Of a stretch of 64,000 nt of DNA, positions 42,618 to 51,882 are shown in pieces. This DNA comes from G963677185 sp963677185 (GTDB taxonomy: Bacteria > Bacillota > Syntrophomonadia > Syntrophomonadales > Syntrophomonadaceae). Numbering within the stretch: position 1 is the first letter of the stretch; each line of letters opens with the position of its first letter. A program made the translations under genes and the position numbers. Under the pieces are notes generated by a model. It made no database searches. It saw only the letters and a list, made by a program, of their open reading frames with translations, and was not told where the DNA came from. Location of the stretch: the NCBI GenBank assembly GCA_963677185.1, contig OY781889.1, positions 2,976,001-3,040,000 on the forward strand. Reading direction: 5' to 3'.

Positions 42618-44156
42618 TTAGAACTGGGCCCAGTACTTGCGATCAAGGCTGCGGTATTGAATCGCTTCCGAAACATGCGCGGTTTGAATATGAGCGGATT
42701 CCTCCATATCGGCTATGGTTCGAGCCATCTTCAGGATCCTGTCATAAGCGCGCGCACTCATTTTGAGACGCAGAAAAGCGCTTTTTATCAATTCTTCGGC
42801 TTCCGACTGCATCCGGCAGTGCCGGCGGAGATCTGAAGGACGCATTTCCGAATTTAGGCTGATCTTGGACCGGGCGTAGCGGCTGGCTTGAATCTCACGA
42901 GCGCTTATTACCTGGTTGAGCAGTTCAGCCGAAGATTTGCCGGAATGACTTCCAGTCAGATTACCTATAGCCGGCCGCCCAACTTCCACCTGCAAATCTA
43001 TGCGATCCATCAGCGGGCCGCTGATCCGGCCAAGGTATTTGTTTATTTGCAAAGGTGAGCAGCGGCATTCCTGGTCTGAACCGTAGTTGCCGCACTGGCA
43101 GGGGTTGCAAGCCGCCACCAGCGCAAAACGCGCGGGATAGGTCAGAGTGGCATGAGCTCTGGCAATACTGACGACTTTATCTTCCATAGGCTGGCGCAAT
43201 GCTTCCAGTACGTCTCGGTTAAACTCGGGCAGTTCATCAAGGAACAGCACCCCGTTCTGGGCCAGGCTTATTTCCCCGGGCCGAGGAACCTTGCCGCCTC
43301 CTATTATACTTGCCGAGGAGGCATTTTTATGAGGGGAACGAAAAGGCCGCTCGCGGATTATGGGACGAACGGCATTTAATAAACCCGCGCTGGAATATAT
43401 GCGTGTGGTTTCGAGCATTTCCTCCCGGTTCATTTCCGGCATAATAGATGTTATTCTCCTGGCCAGCATGGTTTTCCCGCTGCCCGGAGGCCCAATTAAT
43501 ACAATGTTGTGCAGGCCGGCTGCAGCAATCTGTAAGGCGCGTTTGGCACTCTCCTGGCCTTTTACGTCCAGGTAGTCCAATTCCCTACTGGACGGTTTCA
43601 CACCTGACCAATCAGCGTTCTCATAACATTCCATCCGTTGTTCCCCGTTAAAAAAGCTGACCACACTTTCCAGGCTGCTGAATGGATAAACCCCGAGCTC
43701 TCCAGCAATGGCGGCTTCGTCTTTATTCGCATCGGGAACCAGGAAATTGAAGCTTCCATTTTTCCCAGCCAGTTCCAGGGCCATGGGCAAGATGCCTGAT
43801 ACTGCTCGCAGCTCGCCGTTTAGCGATAATTCACCTGCCTGATAAAAGCTGGGTATTTCAGCCGGTTCTACCTGCCCGCTGGCCAGCAAAATTCCCGTGG
43901 CTATAGCCAGATCAAAATGGCTGCCCTCTTTCCTGACATCCGCCGGGGACAGATTCACTACTATCTTGCGATTGGGAAACTCGAAACCGCTGTTCTTGAT
44001 CGCCGATCTCACCCGTTCACGGGCCTCTTTTACCGCTATCGATGCCAGCCCGACGATCTCAAAGGCCGGGAGGCCATTCATTACATCACATTCAACGCGC
44101 ACTGGAATGGCATCAATCCCATTAATGGTAAAAGTGTTGGTTATGGCCAGAGTCAT
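42618..44156 (-). CDS. ComM/YifB-family Mg-chelatase-like AAA protein
   Basis: The 512-aa protein combines an N-terminal Lon-like protease-fold domain (NGLPAFEIVGLASIAVKEAR) with an AAA domain of the Mg-chelatase type: Walker A IGPPGSGKTMLARR, Walker B GVLFLDELPEFN, a Cys cluster CNPCQCGNYG for zinc, and a C-terminal helical domain (RAYDRILKMARTIADME). ComM is a hexameric helicase that extends branch migration during natural transformation and recombination. Length and motifs are normal. It is the last gene downstream of a phasin-like gene. Start is ATG after GGTGGG, spacing 8. Confidence 0.93.
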   Translation of the reverse strand: MTLAITNTFTINGIDAIPVRVECDVMNGLPAFEIVGLASIAVKEARERVRSAIKNSGFEFPNRKIVVNLSPADVRKEGSHFDLAIATGILLASGQVEPAEIPSFYQAGELSLNGELRAVSGILPMALELAGKNGSFNFLVPDANKDEAAIAGELGVYPFSSLESVVSFFNGEQRMECYENADWSGVKPSSRELDYLDVKGQESAKRALQIAAAGLHNIVLIGPPGSGKTMLARRITSIMPEMNREEMLETTRIYSSAGLLNAVRPIIRERPFRSPHKNASSASIIGGGKVPRPGEISLAQNGVLFLDELPEFNRDVLEALRQPMEDKVVSIARAHATLTYPARFALVAACNPCQCGNYGSDQECRCSPLQINKYLGRISGPLMDRIDLQVEVGRPAIGNLTGSHSGKSSAELLNQVISAREIQASRYARSKISLNSEMRPSDLRRHCRMQSEAEELIKSAFLRLKMSARAYDRILKMARTIADMEESAHIQTAHVSEAIQYRSLDRKYWAQF

Positions 44157-44292
44157 TTAATGTCCCACCATTTACTTTGTACAGTATTTATTTCTTTATT
44201 GAACTTTATTCTACGCTTTATTGATATTTATAGCAATATTATTCCCCGGCTTTGTTAACCCCCCATAAGGACACGTTCACTGCAAATAGAAA

Positions 44293-44313
44293 GGGCGAAC
44301 TCGAGGTTCGCCC
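44293..44313. repeat. REP-like inverted repeat
   Basis: GGGCGAAC and its complement form an 8-bp hairpin around TCGAG, preceded on the other strand by CCGCAGG. The segment GCAGGGGCGAACCT recurs at 57927-57940, so it may be a dispersed repeat. About 30 nt further on, CACGGGGACAGTCTGACTC resembles RAYT-linked repeats. Confidence 0.4.
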
Positions 44314-44380
44314 CTGCGGAAATCTGCGTTTTACTGAATCACGGGGACAGTCTGACTCTTCTCTCTTTGCCATTCACTCC

Positions 44381-44713
44381 CTATTCGTCGCTCTTCTTGC
44401 AAAATGGATTCATGCATTCAAAGCCTGTAAATTGCACCGGTTTCAGGACTGATTTCAACGAAGTATCAAGGAAATCAAGCATTTGGGTCTGATTTTCCAT
44501 AACCCTTTTCACCATATCGTCATATGCCCTGGTGTTATCGGAATTGGCCTGGTGAGCCTGGTCCAGATAATTCCTGTAAAAATCAGACATTTGAACCTGG
44601 CTTCGGTTAAGAATCCCCCGGTTGCTCATCCACATGTCCCAAATCTGTTCATACATGTCGCTACTCATTTCCAAATACTGATTGATGACTGCTTTACCGT
44701 TAGTCATAGGCAT
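44381..44713 (-). CDS. Phasin-like helical protein
   Basis: A 110-aa, all-helical, hydrophilic protein (QYLEMSSDMYEQIWDMWMSN, later QAHQANSDNTRAYDDMVKRV) with no membrane segment or Cys motif save one C-terminal FECMNPFCKK. The small size, helical repeat-like content and closeness to the PHA genes suggest a phasin-type granule protein or PhaE-like helper. I do not recognise a family with certainty. Start ATG follows AGAGGAGAC. It is 224 bp upstream of the comM-like gene with a REP-like hairpin between. Confidence 0.6.
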   Translation of the reverse strand: MPMTNGKAVINQYLEMSSDMYEQIWDMWMSNRGILNRSQVQMSDFYRNYLDQAHQANSDNTRAYDDMVKRVMENQTQMLDFLDTSLKSVLKPVQFTGFECMNPFCKKSDE

Positions 44714-45038
44714 GGTCTCCTCTCTGTCGCACCCTCGATAAGCCGTTAGGATTGTTTCATGAGGTAATAAAGCGAAAACGCCGGCATCCAGCCTACTTGC
44801 ACATAAACGGCCGGTGCTGCATCACTGCTTAATTTCAACTGGGTTCAGGTTCAATTGGATAATTTAAGACAGAAACCAGATGTGGCAATATATTAACCTG
44901 GTCATACCTGGTAATAGAAAAGCAACAGTTATACTCAATATTTTATCACAATCTGACGACATAGCAAGAATTATCGAGTATTTAGGCTGATTTTTATACG
45001 AAATGAGCGTTATGCGCTTCGGGAATAATTATGCTGGT
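44714..45038. other. Intergenic region
   Basis: About 325 bp between the phasin-like gene (minus) and the LtaS-like gene (minus, stop at 45039). It should contain the promoter of the phasin-like gene. I see no hairpin, RNA or reading frame worth listing. Confidence 0.4.
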
Positions 45039-46877
45039 TCATTCGTTCTTAAAATAATTACTCCTGATGATGGTGTCAGCAATATCCAGCCCTTTTAAGG
45101 AGTGCTCCTGGAGCTTTTTGTTGTCAGCATCACCGTAAAATATGCCGCTTGAGGTAACCGCAAACGATTTGTTGGTTTTTAATAGATTCCGGCCCATGGC
45201 CGTATTGATGTAGTTCTTTTCATCAACGCCCATTAAATATGCCAGCGTGGGCAACGTATCAACCTGTCCGCCGATAACCTGAACTGTTTCGCCCTTGGCT
45301 TGCTTTTGATAGATTATCATAGGTACACGATGATAATTGTCCCGCCACCAGGGCTGAGCCGGCTCGATCTGCTGAACTTCATCGTTGTAGAATGTATGAA
45401 CGCCCTGATGATCCCCGTATATGACCACCACCGTGTTATCAAGCAGCTTGTCTTTATCCAGGGATTCCAGGAACAGCCCCAGTTGTTTATCAGTATAATG
45501 TACAGCGTGAAAATACCCCCCCAGTCTGGTTTCATCCAGGTAAGCCGGCATTTTCAACTCCTTGTATTTGTCAGGCAAATCAAAGGGGGCATGGCTGGTC
45601 AATGTTACCACGAACGCATAAAACGGCGCCTTCTGTTCCAGGATTTTCTTTTCCACTTGAGGCAGATAACAGCCGTCGCTGATCCCCAGATTGATGGTTT
45701 CTTCTATATTCCAGCTGGATGAATCCAGGCAGCGTTGAAAGCCGATAGATTCCAGGGCAGGCTTCCAATTCCAGTAGGAGCCGCGATCCGGGTGAATAGC
45801 CACGGTTGAGTAGCCGATATTTTCGAGCAAAAGCGGAAGTGAATTATAGGTATTGTCCGGATAGCGAAAAAAGGTCGCCCCTTTGCGCACCGGGTAAACA
45901 GAAGTGTTGGTTAATAAATCGGCATCTGAACTCAATCCGCCATTAACCTGCTGAACAAACATTGGGAAATATATGCTGTTGGCGAGTATGCGATTCAGAT
46001 TAGGCGTTATTTCCTGACCATCGATCTTTTGATTGATAACAAAATTCTCCAGCGACTCCACCTGGATTACAATAATGTTTTTCCCGGCGAACATGCCCTT
46101 ATACTGATTATCTGGCAGGTTTTCGGCTTTGGATACCAGCCACTGCCGAATTTCATTCTTTTCCTTGGGTTCCAACTCAGCCGTCCTGGTTTCATAGAAA
46201 AACATGTAAGAGTCGAACAAATGGTAACCAATCGGCGATAAATTGGTGAAGGTTTGCGAAGGAAGCCATGAAACCTGGAAAATTGCTTTTAGACTGGGAT
46301 TATCCCCATTGGTCTCGCTCTGGACATAAAACATGATCCCCAGGGATAACAGCAGAACCAGGATAAAAAAACTGATGTTACGTTTTATATGCTCGATACG
46401 GTGCCGGGAGAAGTAGATCAGCAAGCATAGCACTGGAATATCCAGCAGGAAAACAATATCTGGCTTCCTGATCATCGAAATAATGCTGGAACCCAGATTT
46501 TCCAGGTTCCCCGCCTGTTCCAGCATATATGGAGAGATGAACGAAGCATACGAGCGGTAGTTCATTAGATCAGTAATATAGAGCAAAGAAATCAGAATAT
46601 CGAAGCCGATTAAAAAGCCAATCCGTTTCTTGCCTTCGAATAAAAAGGCAAAAGCCAGGGTTCCAGCTATGAAACTGAAATATACCGCCAGAGAGGGTAT
46701 GCTTTCGAGGCCGCGGATGATATCAAAGTCAGAAGGGTCGGTATTGGCCAGAAATCCCACCAGGATAACTGATTTAATGCATATAAAGATGAACACCGTC
46801 CAGAATACAATATTGTTGCTGGTGAAAGCATAGAACGAGTCTATCGTTTCGTCCATTCTGCCTAGAAATTCAGTCAC
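45039..46877 (-). CDS. LtaS-type lipoteichoic acid synthase/sulfatase-fold membrane protein
   Basis: The 612-aa product has four to five N-terminal membrane helices (the first at about 20-40, FWTVFIFICIKSVILVGFLA) and a large extracellular alkaline-phosphatase-fold domain. The nucleophile Thr is in DADLLTNTSVYP, with metal-binding segments IIVIQVESLENF and VIYGDHQGVHTF as in LtaS. This is the glycerol-phosphate transferase that polymerises lipoteichoic acid; related members act on other cell-surface polymers. Start is GTG at 46877 behind AAGGAAGAG, 8 nt upstream. A Gram-positive cell is therefore likely. A hairpin lies upstream, with no further gene in between. Confidence 0.9.
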   Translation of the reverse strand: MTEFLGRMDETIDSFYAFTSNNIVFWTVFIFICIKSVILVGFLANTDPSDFDIIRGLESIPSLAVYFSFIAGTLAFAFLFEGKKRIGFLIGFDILISLLYITDLMNYRSYASFISPYMLEQAGNLENLGSSIISMIRKPDIVFLLDIPVLCLLIYFSRHRIEHIKRNISFFILVLLLSLGIMFYVQSETNGDNPSLKAIFQVSWLPSQTFTNLSPIGYHLFDSYMFFYETRTAELEPKEKNEIRQWLVSKAENLPDNQYKGMFAGKNIIVIQVESLENFVINQKIDGQEITPNLNRILANSIYFPMFVQQVNGGLSSDADLLTNTSVYPVRKGATFFRYPDNTYNSLPLLLENIGYSTVAIHPDRGSYWNWKPALESIGFQRCLDSSSWNIEETINLGISDGCYLPQVEKKILEQKAPFYAFVVTLTSHAPFDLPDKYKELKMPAYLDETRLGGYFHAVHYTDKQLGLFLESLDKDKLLDNTVVVIYGDHQGVHTFYNDEVQQIEPAQPWWRDNYHRVPMIIYQKQAKGETVQVIGGQVDTLPTLAYLMGVDEKNYINTAMGRNLLKTNKSFAVTSSGIFYGDADNKKLQEHSLKGLDIADTIIRSNYFKNE

Positions 46878-46966
46878 GTTTTCTCTTCCTTTTCCATGTG
46901 GACATTAACGCCTGCAACCTGGCAAGCAGCCTGAAATATTGCAGGCAGGCCAGGATATTATTAGCC

Positions 46967-46996
46967 TGCATCATAATAATTGAATATTATGATGCA
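46967..46996. terminator. Hairpin between the radical SAM and LtaS-like genes
   Basis: TGCATCATAATA pairs with TATTATGATGCA (12 bp) around a 6-nt loop; it lies upstream of the LtaS-like gene and downstream of nothing obvious on the plus strand. It is AT-rich and lacks a clear U tract, so its job is uncertain. Confidence 0.4.
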
Positions 46997-47093
46997 ATTC
47001 TTCAGGCAGAAAAATAGTATTTCATTATATCAGAGCCGGACTTAATAAACTCCGGGAAATTTGTATTTCGATACCGTAATATTTAATACCTGG

Positions 47094-48593
47094 TTAATCC
47101 ATGGCTGACTTAAATGGATTGATCACCAGCAAGCCCTTCTGGGCGACATTTTTAAAACGCAGGTATTTGCGGGCCATTTTTTCGAGCTTTACCACTCCAG
47201 ATTGCTCCTGGCCTTCTTCAAGCGCCTTTTCATAACGGCGCAGCCTGGAATGGAGTACCGGAAACTGGGTGAGATAAACCATGGCAAGCCAGGTTTTATT
47301 GGCGCCTTTGCCCGGAACCCAATATGAACCGTACTGTTCCTCCAGGGATGAATACATAAGGTTTTCCAGCTCCTCAATGCTGTATATGCCCTTGTCAATG
47401 GCTATTTGTACAATGTCAGTACCCGGGAAGAAATTTAAGGAGTGAATTTGCAGTTCAAAAGGCGGCTGCAATTGCATGCATAGCCGGTAGCTTTCCTTAA
47501 GCTGTTCAAGATTTTCAAAGGGATGCTGCAAAATAAGATCATAAATCACCTTGGGAACGCCGCATTTCGCCAGAGTGCGGCTGCATTGAATAATGGCTTC
47601 CTGGCTTTCATCGCGGTGGAATATTTCTTTGCGGACCGAAGGCGACCCGCTCTGTATACCAATAACCACCTGGTAAAGCCCGGCATCCACCAGGGTTTGA
47701 ATCGCATCTTCCCTTATCATATTGGGATGTCCCCAGATACGGAAAGGAACCCCGATTTCCTTCTTATAACGCTCCACAAAAGCCTTAACCCATTTGCCAT
47801 CGCTGGAAAATATTTCATCCCAAAAATGAATGACCTTCAAGCGGTGAATCTTGTGTTTGGCTTCCAACAGTTCCTCCATTACGCTTTCTACGCTGCGCAT
47901 GCGGACAAAACGCCCTTTACCCTTATACAAACGCTTGAGATTAGTCGAGTTGCAATAGCTGCAATTGAATGGGCAGCCGCGCGATGCAGTCATTTCGTAA
48001 GTAAACCCGCTGATTTGCGGGTCGCCCTTCTTAATGGAGTTGTGGCTGATGGTATATATCCTCTCATGCCCAATCTCCGGATACCCGAAGCGGTCAAGCT
48101 CCTGTTCCAGAGGCCGCACTTCATTGATAACCAGCTCGCCAGCAGTATTGCGCATGGCCAGATTGGAAATAGCACCGGGATCTTCCTGCCGGTCCAGAGC
48201 GTCGAAAAGCTCCAGGATAGCATCCTCGCCTTCTCCCCGAATAACATAGTCGGCATTATCCAGGGACTTTTCCGGGAAAAGGGTTGGATAAACCCCGCCC
48301 CAGACAACCGGTATGGAAAAATTGCGGCGTACAAAGGTGTTCAGCATCATAACAGATTCCCAGTACAGCGAGGACATGACGCTAAAGCCTATAAATGCGG
48401 GGTTAATGGACCTGATAAGATCTCCGGCCAGCTCAATTTCCTGTTCGGTGGGTTTTTGTGGCTTGGCGCTGTCAAATTCCATAAAGAATAGGATGTGAAC
48501 CGTGTAGCCTTTTTTTTCGAGAGCTCGGGCCAGGTATCGTGCTCCCATAGCCCGGGCATTATAAAACGCAATAAGCAGGACCTCTTTGTTCAT
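47094..48593 (-). CDS. B12-binding-domain radical SAM protein
   Basis: A 499-aa radical SAM enzyme with a Rossmann-like B12-binding domain (about 1-140, EVLLIAFYNARAMGARYLAR, FIGFSVMSS) and the cluster motif RGCPFNCSYCNS. The DxHxxG motif of true base-off cobalamin binding is not seen, so the domain may be degenerate. Start ATG at 48593 has GAAAGGAG, 7 nt upstream, 54 codons inside the longest frame. The family covers methyltransferases and rearrangement enzymes, including those acting on bacteriochlorophyll, hopanoids and natural products; which applies cannot be decided. It is downstream of a small membrane protein gene. Confidence 0.85.
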   Translation of the reverse strand: MNKEVLLIAFYNARAMGARYLARALEKKGYTVHILFFMEFDSAKPQKPTEQEIELAGDLIRSINPAFIGFSVMSSLYWESVMMLNTFVRRNFSIPVVWGGVYPTLFPEKSLDNADYVIRGEGEDAILELFDALDRQEDPGAISNLAMRNTAGELVINEVRPLEQELDRFGYPEIGHERIYTISHNSIKKGDPQISGFTYEMTASRGCPFNCSYCNSTNLKRLYKGKGRFVRMRSVESVMEELLEAKHKIHRLKVIHFWDEIFSSDGKWVKAFVERYKKEIGVPFRIWGHPNMIREDAIQTLVDAGLYQVVIGIQSGSPSVRKEIFHRDESQEAIIQCSRTLAKCGVPKVIYDLILQHPFENLEQLKESYRLCMQLQPPFELQIHSLNFFPGTDIVQIAIDKGIYSIEELENLMYSSLEEQYGSYWVPGKGANKTWLAMVYLTQFPVLHSRLRRYEKALEEGQEQSGVVKLEKMARKYLRFKNVAQKGLLVINPFKSAMD

Positions 48594-48694
48594 CAATAGC
48601 TCCTTTCGCCTGATAAAGCCTAATACCTGCTTCATTATATTGTTTCGCAAGTTGGTTGGCAAGCCAGGCAGAACTGCCTGGCGAGGGACAGCAA

Positions 48695-49129
48695 TTACAG
48701 CAGCTGGAACTGGTTTAGAAGCATCAGTATCAGGTATAACACATATGCCAGGCATATTCCCAGATCAACCGGCAGCCCGTCAATGCCTTTTAAGGTAATA
48801 TCGAGTTCATCCCTGCTTAATCCAGCCATAACCTCCCGGTTTTGAGCAATGGCGTTTTTCGTCTCAATAAACGCCAGGACGGGGAAAAATGCCTTGGCAA
48901 CCTCCGAATCGGCTATAAAGGCAGCCGAACCGGCAGCCAGAAGTTTTATAACAATCAGTACCGCTGTTATACCCAGAAAAGCAGTATGCAGCGAAATGAT
49001 GTTGAAATGCCGGGCAGCCTGCAGGGATATTTGCCGTTCGCGACCGGATAAAATCACATACAATGCATGAGCGTTAACTAGCGCATAAAAAGATAATAAA
49101 AACACTATTGTGTATACCATCATCAGCAC
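48695..49129 (-). CDS. Small polytopic membrane protein, function unknown
   Basis: The 144-aa product is nearly all hydrophobic with three to four membrane helices (about 5-25, 43-63 and 115-137) and a short central hydrophilic part. GTG at 49129 is chosen because CGGAGG lies 7 nt upstream; the longer frame would begin at 49147. I do not recognise a family. It is 101 bp upstream of the radical SAM gene in the same direction, so the two could be one operon, and it is downstream of the PrsA-like gene by 58 bp. Confidence 0.6.
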   Translation of the reverse strand: MLMMVYTIVFLLSFYALVNAHALYVILSGRERQISLQAARHFNIISLHTAFLGITAVLIVIKLLAAGSAAFIADSEVAKAFFPVLAFIETKNAIAQNREVMAGLSRDELDITLKGIDGLPVDLGICLAYVLYLILMLLNQFQLL

Positions 49130-49187
49130 TGTAATGCCTCCGTGCAATGTTTATAAAGCCGTCCGCTGCCAGTATCAGGTTTTAATC

Positions 49188-50141
49188 TTATCCCTTGGTC
49201 CTCAAATCCTCTACCACTGCGTCAGTGCGCAGCTTGGCAAGGTAATCGGTTACAGCCTGATCAGCTTTCTTTTCCTTGAGACTGGCTTCTATCTGCCCCC
49301 TGACGCTCTCCAGCGGCTGAACACCGGCAAGCACTTGCTGGCCGGCTTTTATAATATGGTAGCCAAATTCAGATTTAACTGGTGTCAGAGTCATCTCGCC
49401 CGGTTTTAACGCCAGGGCGGCCGCCTTGAACTCGGGAACAAAATTGGTGTTTTCATTGGTGACCCCCAGGTCACCGCCTTTTGAAGCGCTGGAACAGGAT
49501 GAATACTGCCGGGCCATGTCACCAAAATCAGCACCGGCCTGGATTTGTTTTATAATGTCTTCAGCTTTGGCCTGGGAATCCACCAGTATATGATATATCT
49601 GTATCCCGCCTTCGGTTGAATACTGGGCCTGGTTGGCCTGGTAGTACTCTTGAATATCAGCATCGGCAACAGTTATTTCCCCGGCCATCTGCTCCTTGAT
49701 TTTGTCACGGTACTGCGCTAACTCTAATTGTTCGCGTACATCTTCATCAGTCAGGCTGAGGGTTTTCATCAATGTTTCATAACTGCTGCCCTGTTGCGTA
49801 AGTGATGCCTTAATACTGACTATCTGATCGTCAATAGCTTCTTTATCAGTCGTTATGCCTCGCTTCTTGGCTTCCTGCTTAATAATTATCATGTTTATGC
49901 ATTCATTGAAAGCCTGCTCCTTCAGCTGAGCCACGGTTTCCACCGCTTCTTTTTCGTTAATTACTACCTTTTTGGAATATTCAGTGCTGGCCTTGACCTG
50001 TTTATATACCTTGTCATATTGCGCGCTGGTTATCTCCTCGCCATTGACCCGGCCAACCACATTGGCGCCTTCGCTGCATCCGGCCGCCCATACGAGCAGC
50101 AGAAGCATCGCAATCGCAGCCAGCTTATTTTTCTTTGCCAC
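49188..50141 (-). CDS. prsA: PrsA-like foldase lipoprotein (peptidyl-prolyl isomerase)
   Basis: A 317-aa SurA/PrsA-type protein. A signal peptide with lipobox WAAGC precedes a SurA-like N-terminal domain and a parvulin domain (about 185-275: IQIYHILVDSQAKAEDII, then SSCSSASKGGDLGV and SEFGYHIIKAG). PrsA folds secreted proteins on the outside of the membrane. Start is GTG at 50141 behind GGGAGG. It is separated by 172 bp and a hairpin from gdhA, so it has its own promoter. Cys-rich segment QYSSCSSAS within the parvulin domain is normal for this family. Confidence 0.92.
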   Translation of the reverse strand: MAKKNKLAAIAMLLLLVWAAGCSEGANVVGRVNGEEITSAQYDKVYKQVKASTEYSKKVVINEKEAVETVAQLKEQAFNECINMIIIKQEAKKRGITTDKEAIDDQIVSIKASLTQQGSSYETLMKTLSLTDEDVREQLELAQYRDKIKEQMAGEITVADADIQEYYQANQAQYSTEGGIQIYHILVDSQAKAEDIIKQIQAGADFGDMARQYSSCSSASKGGDLGVTNENTNFVPEFKAAALALKPGEMTLTPVKSEFGYHIIKAGQQVLAGVQPLESVRGQIEASLKEKKADQAVTDYLAKLRTDAVVEDLRTKG

Positions 50142-50228
50142 TGCTTAATCCTCCCTTGATAAATTCTATAAGCAAACAACTCCTGATATTATAGCACAGG
50201 CAAAATTAAAGAGGGGTATAGCCAGAAA

Positions 50229-50264
50229 GCACAAAGAAAGCCGTGATAACGACTTTCTTTGTGC
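50229..50264 (-). terminator. Hairpin terminator after gdhA
   Basis: GCACAAAGAAAG pairs with CTTTCTTTGTGC (12 bp) around a 12-nt loop 49 nt past the gdhA stop, followed by U-rich sequence on the minus strand. Confidence 0.75.
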
Positions 50265-50312
50265 AAAAGTATTCAGTTAAGACTGCTATAAATAGCTAAT
50301 CTAGCTTATTGC

Positions 50313-51650
50313 TTATACAATACCCTGAGCAAGCATGGCTTCGGCAACTTTCATGAAGCCGGCGATATTGGCTCCTACTACCAGGTCGCCAGGCTTGCCG
50401 TATTCTTTCGCCGCTTCGGATGCTTTGGTGTAGATGTCTATCATAATCTGCTTGAGCTTGGCGTCGGTTTCTTCGAATGTCCAGGAATAGCGCATACTGT
50501 TTTGAGACATTTCCAGTCCGGATACTGCTACGCCGCCAGCGTTGGCCGCTTTGCCCGGCACGAACATAACCCCGGCTTTTTGAAGCACTGCAACGGCTTC
50601 AGGTGTGCAGGGCATGTTAGCGCCCTCACCTACCGCTATGCAGCCGTTCTTAACCAATATTTGGGCAGCTCCTTCATCCAGTTCATTCTGAGTTGCGCAG
50701 GGAAGGGCGATATCGCAAGGAACTGTCCATATAGCGTCGCAACCGTCGAAATATTTGGCATGAGGGTGGTAGGAAACATATTCCTTAATGCGTTTTCTTT
50801 CCACTTCCTTGATTTTCTGAATAGTAGGCAGATCAATGCCTTTTTCGTCCACAATATACCCGTTAGAATCGCACATGGCAACCACTGTGCCGCCCAGGGA
50901 TTGAATCTTCTGAACCGCATAAATGGCAACATTACCGGACCCGGAAACGATAACCTTCTTGCCGGCAAAGCTTTCATTCTTCATGTCTTTGATCATTTCG
51001 TCTACAATGTATACCAGTCCATAACCGGTGGCTTCGGTTCTTACCAGGCTGCCTCCCCAGGTAAGGCCTTTGCCGGTGAGAACTCCTTCGAACCGGTTTT
51101 TCAGTCTCTTATACTGGCCAAACATGAAGCCGATCTCGCGCCCGCCAACACCTATGTCTCCGGCTGGCACGTCTGTGTCAGCACCTATATGCCGCTGCAG
51201 TTCGGTCATGAATGACTGGCAAAATCTCATGATTTCCATGTCGGATTTGCCTTTGGGATCAAAATCGCTGCCACCCTTGCCGCCGCCCATGGGCAGGCCG
51301 GTGAGGGAATTCTTAAAAACTTGTTCAAAACCCAGGAATTTAATAATGCTGGCGTTAACCGATGGGTGCAAACGCAGGCCGCCTTTGTAAGGGCCGATTG
51401 CACTGTTAAATTCGAATCTCATGCCACGATTAACCTGAACTTTGCCATTGTCATCCACCCAGGGGACCCTGAAAATAACGGCTCTTTCGGGTTCAACTAT
51501 TCTTTCCAGAATGCCAGCTTCTACATATTCCGGATGACGCTCCATTACCGGTTCCAGTGATTCCAGCACTTCAGTTACTGCTTGAAAAAATTCCGGTTCA
51601 TTGGGATTGCGTCTGGCTACGGTTTCCAATACTTCCTTTACATAAGACAC
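50313..51650 (-). CDS. gdhA: NADP-specific glutamate dehydrogenase
   Basis: A 445-aa hexameric GDH of the bacterial NADP-type. Catalytic lysine segment PMGGGKGGSDFDPKGKSD, the family motif PAGDIGVGGREIG, and a Rossmann domain with SGSGNVAIYAVQK are all present. It interconverts 2-oxoglutarate plus ammonia and glutamate. The start is taken as GTG at 51650, giving SYVKEVLETVARRNPNEPEF as in homologues, with AAAGGAGG 10 nt upstream; the ATG at 51659 lies 1 nt from the same site. A 172-bp gap and a terminator separate it from prsA. Length is typical (about 445-450 aa). Confidence 0.94.
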   Translation of the reverse strand: MSYVKEVLETVARRNPNEPEFFQAVTEVLESLEPVMERHPEYVEAGILERIVEPERAVIFRVPWVDDNGKVQVNRGMRFEFNSAIGPYKGGLRLHPSVNASIIKFLGFEQVFKNSLTGLPMGGGKGGSDFDPKGKSDMEIMRFCQSFMTELQRHIGADTDVPAGDIGVGGREIGFMFGQYKRLKNRFEGVLTGKGLTWGGSLVRTEATGYGLVYIVDEMIKDMKNESFAGKKVIVSGSGNVAIYAVQKIQSLGGTVVAMCDSNGYIVDEKGIDLPTIQKIKEVERKRIKEYVSYHPHAKYFDGCDAIWTVPCDIALPCATQNELDEGAAQILVKNGCIAVGEGANMPCTPEAVAVLQKAGVMFVPGKAANAGGVAVSGLEMSQNSMRYSWTFEETDAKLKQIMIDIYTKASEAAKEYGKPGDLVVGANIAGFMKVAEAMLAQGIV

Positions 51651-51882
51651 GACAAACATTCCTCCTTTGGAATACTGTTATTATTTAATTTAATTGCTTA
51701 CTCTTGAAATTATAAAGTGCACAAGCGTAATGTAAATAGCTTGCGGGCAGATATATTGTATGCATGATGGATTTCATTACTTCTTATAGGCCTTTTATAC
51801 GGTCTGAATATATACTTTGCGATGCCCGGAGCCATCGAATTCGGCCAGGCAGATTCCCTGCCATGCCCACCTTCCTTTCCAA

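Noticed and set aside
47523..48491. 322-aa plus-strand frame opposite the radical SAM gene
   Set aside because: Antisense shadow without domain features; the minus-strand gene has CxxxCxxC and a ribosome site.
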